From Salisapilia sapeloensis (lineage: Eukaryota; Oomycota; Peronosporomycetes; Peronosporales; Salisapiliaceae): DNA of 64,000 bases. The first letter of the stretch is position 1. Each line of letters starts with the position of its first letter. Both the position numbers and the translations under genes were made by a program. A model generated the notes under the pieces. It had not been told where the DNA came from. It saw only the letters and a list, made by a program, of their open reading frames with translations, and searched no databases. Shown here one piece after another: positions 20,901 through 31,488 of this stretch. Location of the stretch: NCBI GenBank assembly GCA_023334545.1, contig JAADVB010000013.1, positions 62,001-126,000 of the forward strand. Reading direction: 5' to 3'.

Positions 20901-23115
20901 TGAAAGTTATTATCGTCGACAGTTGAAGGAACTACGTAAAGTATTTGAGGAAGCTGATGCGGATGGAAATGGGCAGATATCACGAGACGAGTTCATGGAG
21001 GAAGTGGAAAGACGAAAACCTCGGTTATTGGCTTTCTTGCAAGCTGCGAAAGCGCCCATCAACGTCAGTAGTGACAACTTAGGCCAGCGTACGAAATCTG
21101 TAAAAGCTGTAAGCGTATTTGATGCGATTGAGACGGATGACAACGAATTGATTTCGTGGGAAGAGTTCGTCCAGTACTTTCGAAAGTATGTTGATTTGCT
21201 TGATACTACTGAAGGTGATGCAGAAGACAGCAACAAGGCGAACTCTGCAAAACAGAAGAAGCATGGCTGGGTTAAAGCTTCGCATGCTGATGCCAGTCGA
21301 CCGTATGGCGGCTGCAGATACATCCTCAAGCAGTGCACACACGAATCTGACGGAGAGTATGTCGAAATCTACCGAGGCACCAATACTCGGTACACTATAC
21401 ATGGTTTGGCCAGTGGTAGTACATTCCAATTTCGTGTGCAAGCGTACAATGAAGAAGACCTATATAGCTTACACAGTGAGCCTGTAATCGCGAACACACT
21501 CCTGCAGACTCCATCGGCTCCGTCCGTCGTAACAGGGAGTATCGCGGCGACGTCTCTCAAGCTGAAATGGGAATCTGCAACTTCCCGGCCGAGTTTATCT
21601 CGAGAATTAGCACAGTTACAAGCTAAAAAGGCATCTTCGTCAGCGAAAGTGGGCGCGAATTTAAAGAAAGCACGTGTAGGAGAGGATAGCATCACTCGTA
21701 TACTAAAGGAGTGGGCAAACGAGACTAGCATTGATGAAGGAAGTATTGACTACAGAGCACGCTTTGATCGCTATGACGTGGATAAAAGCGGGTATATCGA
21801 GCTTCCGGAGTTTAAGACGATGCTTGAAGAGCTTGGCGTAGCAGCCACGGACGAAAGACTCGCAGCGTACTTGGACAAGTATGATCTAGATAACGATGGT
21901 CGTATTTCATTTTCTGAGTTTGCTAAATGGTGGGATGCACCGGATGTACAATACGTTGTCAAGCGCGACGTCGGAGATGTGGGCTCCATGAGTGAATTGC
22001 CACGCAACGACAAATGCGGCATGTACAGTCCAGATCAAATGAAGATTGTCTCATATCGCGGGACGCATACGTCAAGTGTGATTAGTGGACTAGTACCGAA
22101 TACTTTCTACAAGTTCCGTCTGCGCACAGTATCAGCCCACGCTTCCAGCCAGCTGAGCGACTCCCTTGGCGTATGGACAGCACCAGACATCCCTTCCTCT
22201 ACTGGTCGCATCAGCGTGCTATCAGTGCAAGCGCAGATTCGATGGTACCCTGGTGAAAATGGTGCGTACAAGTACATTGTAGAGCGCAAGTTTATCGAAA
22301 CACTGGACCCATTGGCCATCAACGAAAAGCGCAATCGGCCTCGCTCTCCGAACAAAGCTGACGACTCCGACTCGTTCGACTGGCTGACAGCGTATGAAGG
22401 TGTGGACACTATTATCAAGCTTGTAAATCTCAAACCGAACTCAGTGTATCGCTTGCGAGTGTTCGCTGTGAATAGGAATGGTGTTCGCAGTGAACAGTCC
22501 ATGGTAACTCAAATGTGCACTACGACAAGAGAAGAGGAGAAACGCTACGGCATCCTTCGTCCAAGTGCTGCTGCCGACCAGTTCCCGATCGAGTGTGAGC
22601 GAGGTGACTTGGTAGTAGGAGACACGGCGCTTTTCAGTGAAAGACTGATCCGCCTACGGTCTGGTAAAATGACACAAGACGACGGGACGTACGATGTCCA
22701 GGTTCAATCCCAAACTCATCGTCTGTCACGTGCATCATCCATCACGAGTTACCGGAATTTGAACGAGTCTAGAGAAATCGCAGAAGCGGTTGGTGAGCGC
22801 ACGGTTGCCGCTCGTGTCACAGCTATCCGATCCCACGAAAAGCATGGTAGACTACTGACGCTGCAAGTTGTTTATTGTACCGTCCACATACAGGATGCTG
22901 GTCAAAATAACCCACCACATCGGCTATCCAGACAGCTTTCTGCTCGAAGTTTTAACGTAAAGGCGTTATCTGCTCGGGGTCCTCTATCCTCCGATTTGAT
23001 TCTACCAACGGATTTAAAAGTTACGAGGAGGGAAAAAGTCATGTTCCGGCACGACGTGTTTCGGACCGAATGGATTGACGAGGACGCTCGTCGAGTCGAA
23101 ACGTGGGATAGATAA
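17914..23115 (+). CDS. Large FN3/EF-hand multidomain protein
   Basis: 1733 aa in one 5.2-kb exon, starting at ATG 17914 (the frame is open 16 codons further up but without ATG). Not a family I can name. Residues about 130-180 are Cys-rich (CDCPGIC, CQCPAKKCAICNRC). A helical, charged region follows to about 680. EF-hand 1 has the loop DTDGDGSISMTE (near 720). An FN3 domain covers about 866-985. Next come FN3 strands A-B (SITVGWE), then an EF pair (DADGNGQISRDE; the less regular ETDDNELISWEE), then the FN3 remainder (RYILKQ... FQFRVQAYNEE). The same pattern repeats with SLKLKWE, EF loops DVDKSGYIELPE and DLDNDGRISFSE, then FYKFRLRTVSA. A final FN3 (IRWYPGENGAYKYIVERK ... YRLRVFAVN) precedes a 190-residue unknown end. 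No signal peptide or membrane segment; likely a calcium-responsive cytoskeletal or flagellar scaffold. Confidence 0.85.
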   Translation: MAFATKHDSLRHAKVATSRTSNGVFDNVDDLYDTNAFEDDGDPACNEIEDKKLSSKSGKSVKTQASVANGPSRNKSVFDVWVNRKDKYERTVDALHQLDINRAADDAQWFEVAVCLAATDCAVKIGRIPECDCPGICRDRSHAVVRQRTRCQCPAKKCAICNRCINTTPGSITDKMLEAIAPYAPANIQLANANPQQVLELASHIIRLGEGRYLEGSKICSAVLRMANLILQQCSVRTNENGKPIQRPCNCPLRSLAEAWTKWSTNYHTFAQAKLTKAEADQFSSGTKQMMDYDESTQTYYMTLKWHRAAKPQKGDTAKIAARRALTADQKKQNALFLKLCKRSWAQAQERVAELLQQRLSKLTDADEEDNQGSSKPTRSEIEMQVLHRIGIRRLLQWVEEDRETIANQKQEEQRDKLEGGVVAHRAWANRKDRLRVRLPDQEALPGTKQKPSKSRFDFSTGKGVVRPKKVDFPSTTVEIMQNSGLKYVHAMNEGFQGRGGDLEKCRELLKKKGYLRGGKNNDAKGNERTTKQDREQLRKLQYEAWITHKALEDKAVKFMQHIPKPLDMSNVETLEHSVSNLVEKRWEDVGRALKAVDRGLLETWISWTDGYHGAGRCRMLWESFPPIACDVHCTSSPIRDVFLKLIHRQNTDYKAAFMEHCSYKVRKAIARGEEELEDMTEEEQAERFAKMTPVEFVRLLRDLGIVLQTEEASRMATYFDTDGDGSISMTEFLQVVGDFRHSDCVGDTDVLLKNVCAWETVCHECGMLNAFQLTAGTTSSSSVRMRCELPGHAKRRALFPKRFPCHPEADLHHVKEIAPDRCSYAKWTNDKAIPFLKQLEIWSAEAREQLSLHNMVESGRSPAAPTLFRDEDDSLDPTTSLYLRWSPAKVDGFNGAAFYILESMGAEGSTTFRNNEYKEIYRDPKDYLDNDGKPRYKFVVRGLQPSTKYGFRLRAFNGFGASPYTIGYYFTNPATPPAPSILATTANSITVGWETESYYRRQLKELRKVFEEADADGNGQISRDEFMEEVERRKPRLLAFLQAAKAPINVSSDNLGQRTKSVKAVSVFDAIETDDNELISWEEFVQYFRKYVDLLDTTEGDAEDSNKANSAKQKKHGWVKASHADASRPYGGCRYILKQCTHESDGEYVEIYRGTNTRYTIHGLASGSTFQFRVQAYNEEDLYSLHSEPVIANTLLQTPSAPSVVTGSIAATSLKLKWESATSRPSLSRELAQLQAKKASSSAKVGANLKKARVGEDSITRILKEWANETSIDEGSIDYRARFDRYDVDKSGYIELPEFKTMLEELGVAATDERLAAYLDKYDLDNDGRISFSEFAKWWDAPDVQYVVKRDVGDVGSMSELPRNDKCGMYSPDQMKIVSYRGTHTSSVISGLVPNTFYKFRLRTVSAHASSQLSDSLGVWTAPDIPSSTGRISVLSVQAQIRWYPGENGAYKYIVERKFIETLDPLAINEKRNRPRSPNKADDSDSFDWLTAYEGVDTIIKLVNLKPNSVYRLRVFAVNRNGVRSEQSMVTQMCTTTREEEKRYGILRPSAAADQFPIECERGDLVVGDTALFSERLIRLRSGKMTQDDGTYDVQVQSQTHRLSRASSITSYRNLNESREIAEAVGERTVAARVTAIRSHEKHGRLLTLQVVYCTVHIQDAGQNNPPHRLSRQLSARSFNVKALSARGPLSSDLILPTDLKVTRREKVMFRHDVFRTEWIDEDARRVETWDR

Positions 23116-23184
23116 GACCGTAAGATAAAACAATAGCTTCTGTAGTAAGCACATGACTTGTACTGCTTCGTGTTTGCACTGGGT

Positions 23185-25341
23185 TTATGCCAGATCGATT
23201 TCGCGAATCAGTTCCGACAGCTCCGAGTCTACGTATGATGGTAGAGATGAACCCTTCCCTTTTCTCTTCCCTGCTTCCTTGAATCGCTTTAATGCGTCAT
23301 TTCCAGACACGTTGCTTTCGCCCGACTGCTTACGAACGAAGATGACGCTGTTTACATCTTGGTCCGTGGCTTTCAGACGGAAGACGGATGCGTTTTGCAC
23401 ACCTTCTGACGGCTTAAAAACGTCACGTAGTGTAGATAAGATCTGCTGATAGAGCTGTTTGTCACGGCATGAAACGTTGATCAAAAGCACTCCATCCGAT
23501 TCGAGCGAGGCGTACACTTGCTTTAAAAAGACTTCCTGCACAAACGAGACAGGTGGACAACTCATACCGACACTACGTTCCTTGGCATCAACATCGATGA
23601 CGATGGAGTCGTAGTGCTCCTTATCGGCTTGGGCTGTCGTGGCTATGTATTCGAGACCATCACCGACAATAACGTCCATCCGCTCATCCTGCTCAAAGCC
23701 AAAGTAGTCTTCAGCAATCGACACGACTTCCGGATCCAACTCGACTGCTGTCATAGATACGTTCGGAACATTGTCGTGAACGTACTTGGCCAATGCACCG
23801 CCGCCAAGGCCAATAAGTAGCGATTTGTGCTCCTTGTCTTGTGCATTCGCGAGGCAGGCTGCATGCAAAGCAGCGACCATGCCATTATGATAATCAAAGG
23901 CTAGGTAGGACTGGTCCACGACTTTGTTACCACCGTTCTTCTTCTTCTTCCGCTTGTTCCGTTTCTTCTTGGACTTGGAATCCGTTGCGGAAGTCTCTGC
24001 TTTTGCTTCCACAAGTCGTACTTCACTCTGTATCACACTGGTGTTCGAAAGGAAGATCAATCGGCGTAAATGATCTCCTGCATCGTCCACTTCTTCAATA
24101 AAGTATTCGCCACTTACCTGAGACTTGCCTTGATGCACGATATTACGTTTACCAAGTCCTTCATCCACTGTCAAGTATGGGATCTTCTCGTTCTTCGTCA
24201 ACGTCTCCGGCGCTAGTTCCATGATTTTACCATTCAACTCTTCCTGCACCTGATCTGTACTTTGGAAGACGTGGCCTCGACCGAGAGCAACCATAATCAG
24301 CCGACTGAAGCCAGCACCTTGACCCAGCTCCCATGCTCCTTCCTCTGTGGCAAACATCCACTCGGTCTCTCGACCTTGTGGGATGAGGAAGACAGCGCAA
24401 CTACCATTGTTTCCTTTCATGCTTACGTCCACTAGGCGCAACGTGAACCGAGGCACAGTGTTAGATGCCGCTCCTGCATCGTGCGAGATGAGCTCGACGA
24501 TTTCCTGCCGGCCGATCCGAAGCTGACGTAAAGTAACCTGCGTCATGGCGTACCATTGGGTAGCCTCGACTTCATGAATCAGCCACTGCTTTCTTTCGTC
24601 TCCATCCTTTGATGCGTACGTCTTCTCGTTGTAGGTGACAGTCTGCGGCACAGACTTCATGTCGGGTGAACACTTGATTGCCGAGATGAGGAAAGGAACA
24701 AACGGTTTACGAGCGTCTCGAGGCATTTCAGCAATCTTAACTCCCCATGCCATGTCATCAGATGCTCCAGGGTTGCAGCAGAACGTTAGCAAGTGGTCGA
24801 GGATAAAGTCCTGGGCCATGGAAACGCAAAAGTATTTTCCTCCGGGTGCCAAGACGCGCTTAATTTCACTCAGCATTTTCGTCGCATCTGCTCGAATGGC
24901 TTCTGTATTTTCAGCCATGAGTGCATCCAAAGCACCCTTATCCAGCACGACATCGAATGTCTCGTCTTTGAAGTCGTTCATATTGGTCATGTCCATCACT
25001 TTCCACTCCATCTCCGGATGCTTATTCTGCATCTCCTTGATGACCAAGTCACTGAAATCGATACTCACAAGGCTTTTAAACCCGTCCGAGTACAAGTCGT
25101 GACTAAGTGCAGAGTTACCGCATCCGACGACAAGAACCTTGAGCGACTGCTTCACTCTGCTCTGAAGCTTGTCATCGCTGGCTGCGGACGCTGCGAGGCT
25201 CAATTGATTGTACATTTCAGGACGTAGCTGTGCATATTCCCCGTACCATTCGAATGCCTGGTCATTACGCTTCCGGAAAAAGTCTTCCCAGTACTCTTTC
25301 TTGCGGAAATCACCATACTGCCGCGGTAGTAGATCGCTCAT
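23185..25341 (-). CDS. METTL13: METTL13-type eEF1A lysine / N-terminal methyltransferase
   Basis: 718 aa from ATG at 25341 (MSDLLPRQYGDF, matching the family start); the frame continues 12 codons upstream only to a GTG. Two SAM-dependent methyltransferase folds: the first with motif I VVGCGNSALS at residues 71-80 and FDVVLDKGALDALM, the second, spermidine-synthase-like, with LIGLGGGALAKY near 505 and VELDPEVVSIAEDYFGF. In animals the N-terminal domain dimethylates Lys55 of eEF1A and the C-terminal domain methylates its N-terminus; the same role is inferred here. A basic Lys-rich linker (SKKKRNKRKKKKNGG) is near 450. Divergent from the EXD3-like gene with 113 bp between the ATGs. Confidence 0.92.
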   Translation of the reverse strand: MSDLLPRQYGDFRKKEYWEDFFRKRNDQAFEWYGEYAQLRPEMYNQLSLAASAASDDKLQSRVKQSLKVLVVGCGNSALSHDLYSDGFKSLVSIDFSDLVIKEMQNKHPEMEWKVMDMTNMNDFKDETFDVVLDKGALDALMAENTEAIRADATKMLSEIKRVLAPGGKYFCVSMAQDFILDHLLTFCCNPGASDDMAWGVKIAEMPRDARKPFVPFLISAIKCSPDMKSVPQTVTYNEKTYASKDGDERKQWLIHEVEATQWYAMTQVTLRQLRIGRQEIVELISHDAGAASNTVPRFTLRLVDVSMKGNNGSCAVFLIPQGRETEWMFATEEGAWELGQGAGFSRLIMVALGRGHVFQSTDQVQEELNGKIMELAPETLTKNEKIPYLTVDEGLGKRNIVHQGKSQVSGEYFIEEVDDAGDHLRRLIFLSNTSVIQSEVRLVEAKAETSATDSKSKKKRNKRKKKKNGGNKVVDQSYLAFDYHNGMVAALHAACLANAQDKEHKSLLIGLGGGALAKYVHDNVPNVSMTAVELDPEVVSIAEDYFGFEQDERMDVIVGDGLEYIATTAQADKEHYDSIVIDVDAKERSVGMSCPPVSFVQEVFLKQVYASLESDGVLLINVSCRDKQLYQQILSTLRDVFKPSEGVQNASVFRLKATDQDVNSVIFVRKQSGESNVSGNDALKRFKEAGKRKGKGSSLPSYVDSELSELIREIDLA

Positions 25342-25454
25342 GGTGTCGACCTGATAAATTTGGTTTGGTTGGTGCACTTCTGGTGTCGCTTCCGAAAACC
25401 TTCTGTCAACCTTCGATCAGTTCGAGCGACTTCTGACACCAAATTTGGACACGA

Positions 25455-28400
25455 ATGAGCATGACGGAGCTCGCGTCGTTCGATGGGCTAGAAGACAACT
25501 TGGTGGCGATATTTAAACAGTTGGAACGTGCCAACGTTGAAAACGAGTCATCTGGACTTGATATGGAGCTTTTGGATGCTGGAGAAAGTATGGTTCCAGA
25601 GATGACGATTTCGAATGTCGTCACGAAATGGGTACACAACCTTCGGCATGCTTTTTATGGCAAAGGAGTGCCGAAGAAGAACAGCGGTGGCCGCTTCCTA
25701 CAGCTAGAAGAGGTTGTAATGTCCGCATTTGACCGGATTGGTCATGATGACAACGTGTGGAATTTCGCGGTAGAACTATTCTTGCACCTTGTCCAGCATG
25801 ACAAAGTTCAGAATGCTTCTGGTCATTTGAATTCGGAAAACGATAGACATCCAAAGGAGAAGGTTGACTCAGCGAATAAAAAAACGCTAACACGGAAGCA
25901 AAAGAAGAAAGAAAAAGCTGCTCGACCGAACGCGCCACTCATTTTCGTCGTTTTAAATGCACTGAAGAATTTGCATGAGAGGAGAAGTGTTGACAAAAGT
26001 ATTGAAGGTAGCAAAGGAAATGAAAGCAGTGTAAAGCTATTGGACTTCTGCAGACAATCACTTGAAGATCCAGTGTCATCGAACGACAAAATGGTGGTGG
26101 AAATCCTGGAGCTATTTCAGCAAGACGACATTACTGTCAGTACACTCCATGCCTTTGCCTCTCATTTAATTCTTAATCGCAGTTTCTCGTCTCTTATTCG
26201 ACTATACTCTGCATTTCCCGAAGCTGGATGGGATTATAGAGCAAGTCTGAATTCGATTGCACTGGAGAGAGATTGGGGATCTGCAGAGTTATTTGCATCT
26301 ACGTTTGAAGAGAAAGAAACAAGAGACTTAACAAAGCTTTTGGTGGAACAAGCGCTAGAGCTTTCCGAATACAAACGTGCGCATCGAATTGTACATAGCA
26401 GAGATCTGCGTGCAGAGTTTCCAGATGTAGACATGCTGTATAATCGCGACAGTTTAGCTCGACTTATGCATCGAAGACAGTGGCAGCTTGCTACATCGTT
26501 CGTTGGAAATGACAAAGCACTCCAAGAGGTCCTACTAGAAGGTATGGCACGAGCAGGTGAACAGGAGAAAGCAGTGGAGCTTGCTGAAGAGTTTGGAATG
26601 AAGAATTTTCGTCCAGCTCATTATCATGTGGATAAAAATTTGACGAGTGAAACGATCCCATCGGAATTTCTACCTTTTGAGCTAGATATCGAGCGTGATG
26701 TCTTCTTTTGTGATTCCGAAGACGCCGTTCGAATAGCTTACGAGTACATTTTCACACCAAAAGGAGTGGATGGAAGTACGCAAAAGTGCTGGAAAGCTGG
26801 AGACAACGTCGTAGGCCTAGATGTGGAATGGAAGCCTACGATTGGAAAAGATCCCAATGGTAGAACTCGACTTGGTACTAAACGACCAGCAAGTATTCTC
26901 CAAATTGCAGTGAAGTCCAGGGTGTTTATTGTGGATCTTCTTGCGCTTCATGTAAGTTAAAATACGCTTGGAAAATATTGGTTTCATGCATACTAATAAA
27001 AGTGCTATATGGTCATAGGAGAACGACTATTTACTGGATACGTTCCTACTGGACTTGTTTGTATCATCAGAATTGCTGAAGGTTGGCTTCGGGTTTAAAT
27101 CCGACCTCCAAAGTATGTTGTGCTATACTCATCAATTGGGAAAGTCGTGTACTTACAACCATTCTTATAGTGCTTCGTCGTACTTTTCCAGAGAGAAAGT
27201 CGTTTGCCTGCATCAAGCCATTCTTGGAGGTATTCGTTTTTATCATAGCAAACTGATTCTAGGTTAAGACAAAGCTGCGATAATGTTGTAGTTCAGCGCG
27301 GTGTCTGGCGCTGCAAAAAGTTTGTCCAAGGCCACATCAAAGTTCCTAGGCAAGCCTCTTGACAAAGTAAATGCCTTTCGATTCACGCCTTCGTATAGTC
27401 TAATACCACCTTTCGTCTACTAGGAAATGCAGACCTCCAATTGGGAAGCTCGACCACTGCGAAAGGATCAGCTTCGGTACGCAGCGATGGATGCTTTCAG
27501 CCTTGTGCAAATGACCAGAGAAATGTACGTCTCTGATAGACTTTTCAAAGCTCTATTTTATCGCTTAATTATAATGTCACTAGTGGATACGAACGCATTG
27601 GCTGTGATGTGACATGGGAAGACTTGATTTCTTGTATACATGAAATTTCCTACTCTAGTCGCATATCTGAAGACGAAGTTCAGAAGGCTGTTCGTAAAAG
27701 GCGAGAGTACCAAACGTTGTGGGCAAAAGGGATGGACACGGATTATACTTTACAATCGCGCGATATACGAATGCTGAACACATCTGATGTGGTTCAGTAT
27801 TGGAAAGATGAGAGTGAAAGAGCCAAAGATAATTCTCAAACGGATGCACAACTGCCATCAGATGCTGTCATTGACTGGAGTATACAAGTGCTACCTACAA
27901 GTGACCTTCATGAATTTACTACTGATGGCAAGACACCGGCCGGACATTCAGCTGTACTTATCAACAGCATTTGCTTTTTCGCAGGAGGTAAGAGCTTTGG
28001 TATTGATATGCTTATCTCTAGTTTAACGAATTTTATCGATAGACCAACCTTACGTGGCATGCTTGGAAGCTGGATCAAAGCTGGACATGGCATCCATTTC
28101 CCGCATATGTGGCGTCGGGAGACGGAAGGTTAAACTGGCGACGGCTTTACAGTGTGAATCTACATTCGGTGCACCACCCGGAACCATACCACCTTTTGGC
28201 CATCGACCACAAGAAGAGCTTGCAGACGACGCATCGAAATCGCCCCAGTCGATTCCAATCTTTGTGGACGAGCAGTTGACAAACTTTGAGTATGCTGTAG
28301 GTGGCTCTAGTAGCAACGAAAGACTACTAGTGTTCAGCATGTTGGCATTCATGAAGCTTATGAGTATCCAGTACGTCGGTCCTATTTCAACTGCTTCTGT

Positions 28401-28995
28401 TGCTCGAGCAAGCCAGGTGAGCACTAAGCCATCCGTTATTAACGCTGACGGATCGGAACAATCGAAAAAGTATCGCTTTATTGCTGATTCGATGGTCACT
28501 CGTGTCGGTCGCTGGTTACGTACGGTCGGCCTTGATGTCCTTTTTTGGGAAACAATGCCGCAGTCTTCACATACCGCTGGCATGAAAGATCGAAAGCAAG
28601 CTTTGTTGCAAGTGGCTGACCAAGAGGGAAGGATCTTGCTTACACGGGACAAAAAGCTTGTGGATAGGCGAGACGCTGGGGCATGTTTTCTGTTTTCAAA
28701 TGACGACCCATACGAGCAAATCCAGCAGTTGCGTCGTCACTTTGGCCTAGAGTTGGATGCAAGTGAAATTATGACACGATGTGCCAAGTGCAATGCCAAA
28801 GCACTCGCCCGCGTCGATAAAAATTATGTGAGAACGCAGACTGGTCTGGTGGCTGAGAAGGTTTTAAACAGAGTCGACGAGTTTTGGATCTGCCAGGAAT
28901 GTGACAAGATCTACTGGGAAGGTCCCAAATACAGCTCGACATATGCGAATATGCAAAAAATCTTCAACGGCGAGCGTGTGGACTTGAGCGATTAA
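25455..28995 (+). CDS. EXD3-like: MUT-7/EXD3-like 3'-5' exonuclease with YbaK-like and Mut7-C domains
   Basis: Seven exons: 25455-26951, 27019-27112, 27171-27229, 27292-27366, 27424-27524, 27584-27987 and 28043-28995; introns about 55-67 bp; 1060 aa. Residues 1-440 are helical, as in MUT-7. A DEDDy exonuclease domain follows: ExoI GLDVEWKP near 453, ExoII VGFGFKSDLQ, ExoIII RYAAMDAFSL. Residues about 710-855 look like YbaK (tRNA-editing) fold: KTPAGHSAVLINSICFFAG, SKLDMASISR, RRKVKLATA, APPGTIPPFGH, IPIFVDEQL, AVGGSS. The lysine used by bacterial YbaK (in VYKTLL) is not present at the matching place. Residues about 886-1050 are the Mut7-C RNase/PIN-like domain with a zinc ribbon (CAKC ... CQEC). 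Likely an RNA-processing nuclease; MUT-7 acts in small-RNA silencing in worms. Confidence 0.88.
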
Positions 28996-29229
28996 GGTAC
29001 CTACTGAAGGACAAGGTCGGATGAAGAGTGCTCAAAGCATTGTAAAGCTCTGGACATAAATCCTATGAACATGAAAAGATTTGGAAATGGTAACCTACAT
29101 TTATCTTTGTGGAAGGTAATCGTTTCACAAGTTGAGAGAAAAGGTCGCTCGGTAGTTTCAAACTCATTTTTGCTGCTCGCTCTGACGGATCATTCGACCT
29201 CAAGAGCTAACCTCCGTGCTCTATCGTTC

Positions 29230-31335
29230 ATGTCTGACATTCGAGAACTCAAACTACGCCGTGTGATCGGGTACAACGGTATGTTATTTTCTTTCTGCAT
29301 GCAATAAATCGTACTCATTCGAACTCTCATTCTAGGTACTTATGGTGATACCCTCGTGTACACGACCGATGGGCATTTTCTAGTCTATTCGCTAGGTCTT
29401 GCTGTCGTTGTGAAGCATCTGCGGTCTGGTGCCCAGATCTTTCTCCGCGGACACTCGGACATTATCACATGTCTTGCCATATCTAATGATGGAACCCGTC
29501 TAGCCACTGGTCAGCTATGTAAGAGCCGTGGTAACAAGGCTCCTGTGCTTGTATGGGACTTGGAGAGAGCCACGCAGCATTTGGTGGAAGGAAACAATAA
29601 TAATGAAGTTCGCTCCTCTGGTCCAGCAGATTCCATCCTCTACCGACTCGTCCTCCACATGGGACGAGTGCAAGCGATATCATTTTCAGCTGAAGACTCT
29701 TACCTCTTTACTGTCGGTGGACAGGACGACAATGCTCTTGTGTGCTGGGATATGCAGAATGGTGAACCAATATGTGGCACTCCATCCGGGGACGACTCGA
29801 CGTTGGTGATCTCTTCCTTCCACAAGCGAGACAATGATACACTGCTCGTGACGGGAGGCAACTACGCCATTACCGTTTGGCGTGTTGACATCAAGCATCG
29901 CAAGTTCCATTCATTGAAAGCAAACGTCGGTAATTTGCGCAGGATCACGACCTGCATCAGTGTATCCCCAGATGACCGTACAGCTTACTGCGGTACAAAG
30001 ACTGGAGATCTGTTAGAGATCTTACTAGACTGCGACTTGACAAACTCAAACTGTGTCTTGCCTCCTGTTGGGACCCAAAAACCTCGTTATCATCGCACAA
30101 CAAAGGAGAGATTTAGCCAAGGCGTGACATCCCTCCTCGTTCACGACGACGAAGATAACCATCGCTTTCTACTTGTTGGCGCCGGCGATGGGACATTGGC
30201 AACACTTCGAATCGGCAGTATAAAGTCTGAGCATCCAAAATCAACGCCAATTCCGACTCATAGCGCCGATAAACTTGCCGGAAGCATAACTTCTATCTCT
30301 GAAGGCAAGCACGGAGATTTTTATGCCGGTACAAATCAATCGAACATGTACCAATTCCAACTTGTCGATCGCGGTGTCAAGCTTTCTTTGCGGTCGACTT
30401 GCCACTACACAAGCATCAATGATGTCGTGTTTCCATGCAGTCCTGATCGTGCTGAACGTGAAAATGCACAACTGTTCTTGACGGCAGCCAAGACGGACAT
30501 TCGGGTTTGGAATGCGGCGAAAAGTCAAGAGATTCTTCGTATTCAAGTGCCCAATCTCGTGTGCAACTGCCTTGAACTAACTCCTGACGGAGGTGTAATT
30601 GTAAGTGGATGGGACGACGGAAAAGTTCGAGCATTTTACCCTGAAAGTGGGAAGCTACGCTTTGTCATCCAAGATGCTCATAATGATGGAGTGACTGCTG
30701 TTGCAGTGTGCGCATCAGACTTTGAGTACGACAGTCGTGAATGGCGGCTTGTGACCGGAGGTGGTGACGGTCGAGTGCGTGTTTGGCGTATATCCGCAGC
30801 GCGACAGACGATGGAAGCATCTTTAAAGGAACACCGTGGTGCTGTTAATTCTATCCAGGTGGTCCGAGACGGCAGTGCTTGTGTAAGTGCTTCCTCTGAT
30901 GGGTCTTGCATCGTCTGGAACCTCGAGACATTCGTGCGTACACAAGCAATGTTCGCTTCCACTGTTTTCCGTCAAACACTGTATCACCCGGACGAAAGCC
31001 AGCTTATCACATGCGGTTCTGACCGCCGGCTCACCTACTTTGATGCTTTCGATGGAGAAGCTATTCGTCTCCTAGAAGAAGCGTCCGAGACAGAGTTACT
31101 AGCGATGGACATCGAAAAGAGCGGATCGTTTTTCGCTACTGGAGCGAGAGATGGCGCTCTAAAGCTATGGCACTACGACAATGGCGAGCCGATTGCAGTC
31201 GGAAGAGGACACAGCGAAGCCATCAATGCGGTAAAGATATCTCCAGACCGACGTGAAATCGTCACCGTTGGCGCAGAAGGAGCTGTGATGGTGTGGGAGA
31301 TGGACGAGGTAGCGATGAAGCAATTAAACGAGTGA
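29230..31335 (+). CDS. CFAP52: CFAP52 (WDR16) flagellar WD-repeat protein
   Basis: Exon 1 29230-29278 (MSDIRELKLRRVIGYNG), intron 29279-29335 (57 bp), exon 2 29336-31335; 682 aa, slightly longer than animal CFAP52 (about 620). Two seven-blade WD propellers are expected. Family blocks are plain: FLRGHSDIITCLAISNDGT, YLFTVGGQDDNALVCWDM, ICGTPSG, ITVPN-like RIQVPNLVC, AHNDGVTAVAV, SASSDGSCIVWNLE, YHPDESQLITCGSDRRLTYF. CFAP52 is a microtubule inner protein of doublet microtubules in cilia. Same strand as the preceding exonuclease gene, 234 bp after its stop. An extra 55-codon upstream frame in phase from 29065 is not part of the conserved protein. Confidence 0.93.
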
Positions 31336-31488
31336 AGACAGCCTAAAGTCTTAATAGAAACGCTACTTGATTGAAATGTAACGACCATCACATCCGTTCG
31401 GACTCTCCAGCGACTTGGCTAACTGCATCGAGCCATCCTTATAATATATTTGAACACTCATGTCCACTTTCACGTACGTTGATAAGAG

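Noticed and set aside
25342-25377. Upstream extension of METTL13 (12 codons)
   Set aside because: It starts with GTG; the family start MSDLLP at 25341 is preferred.
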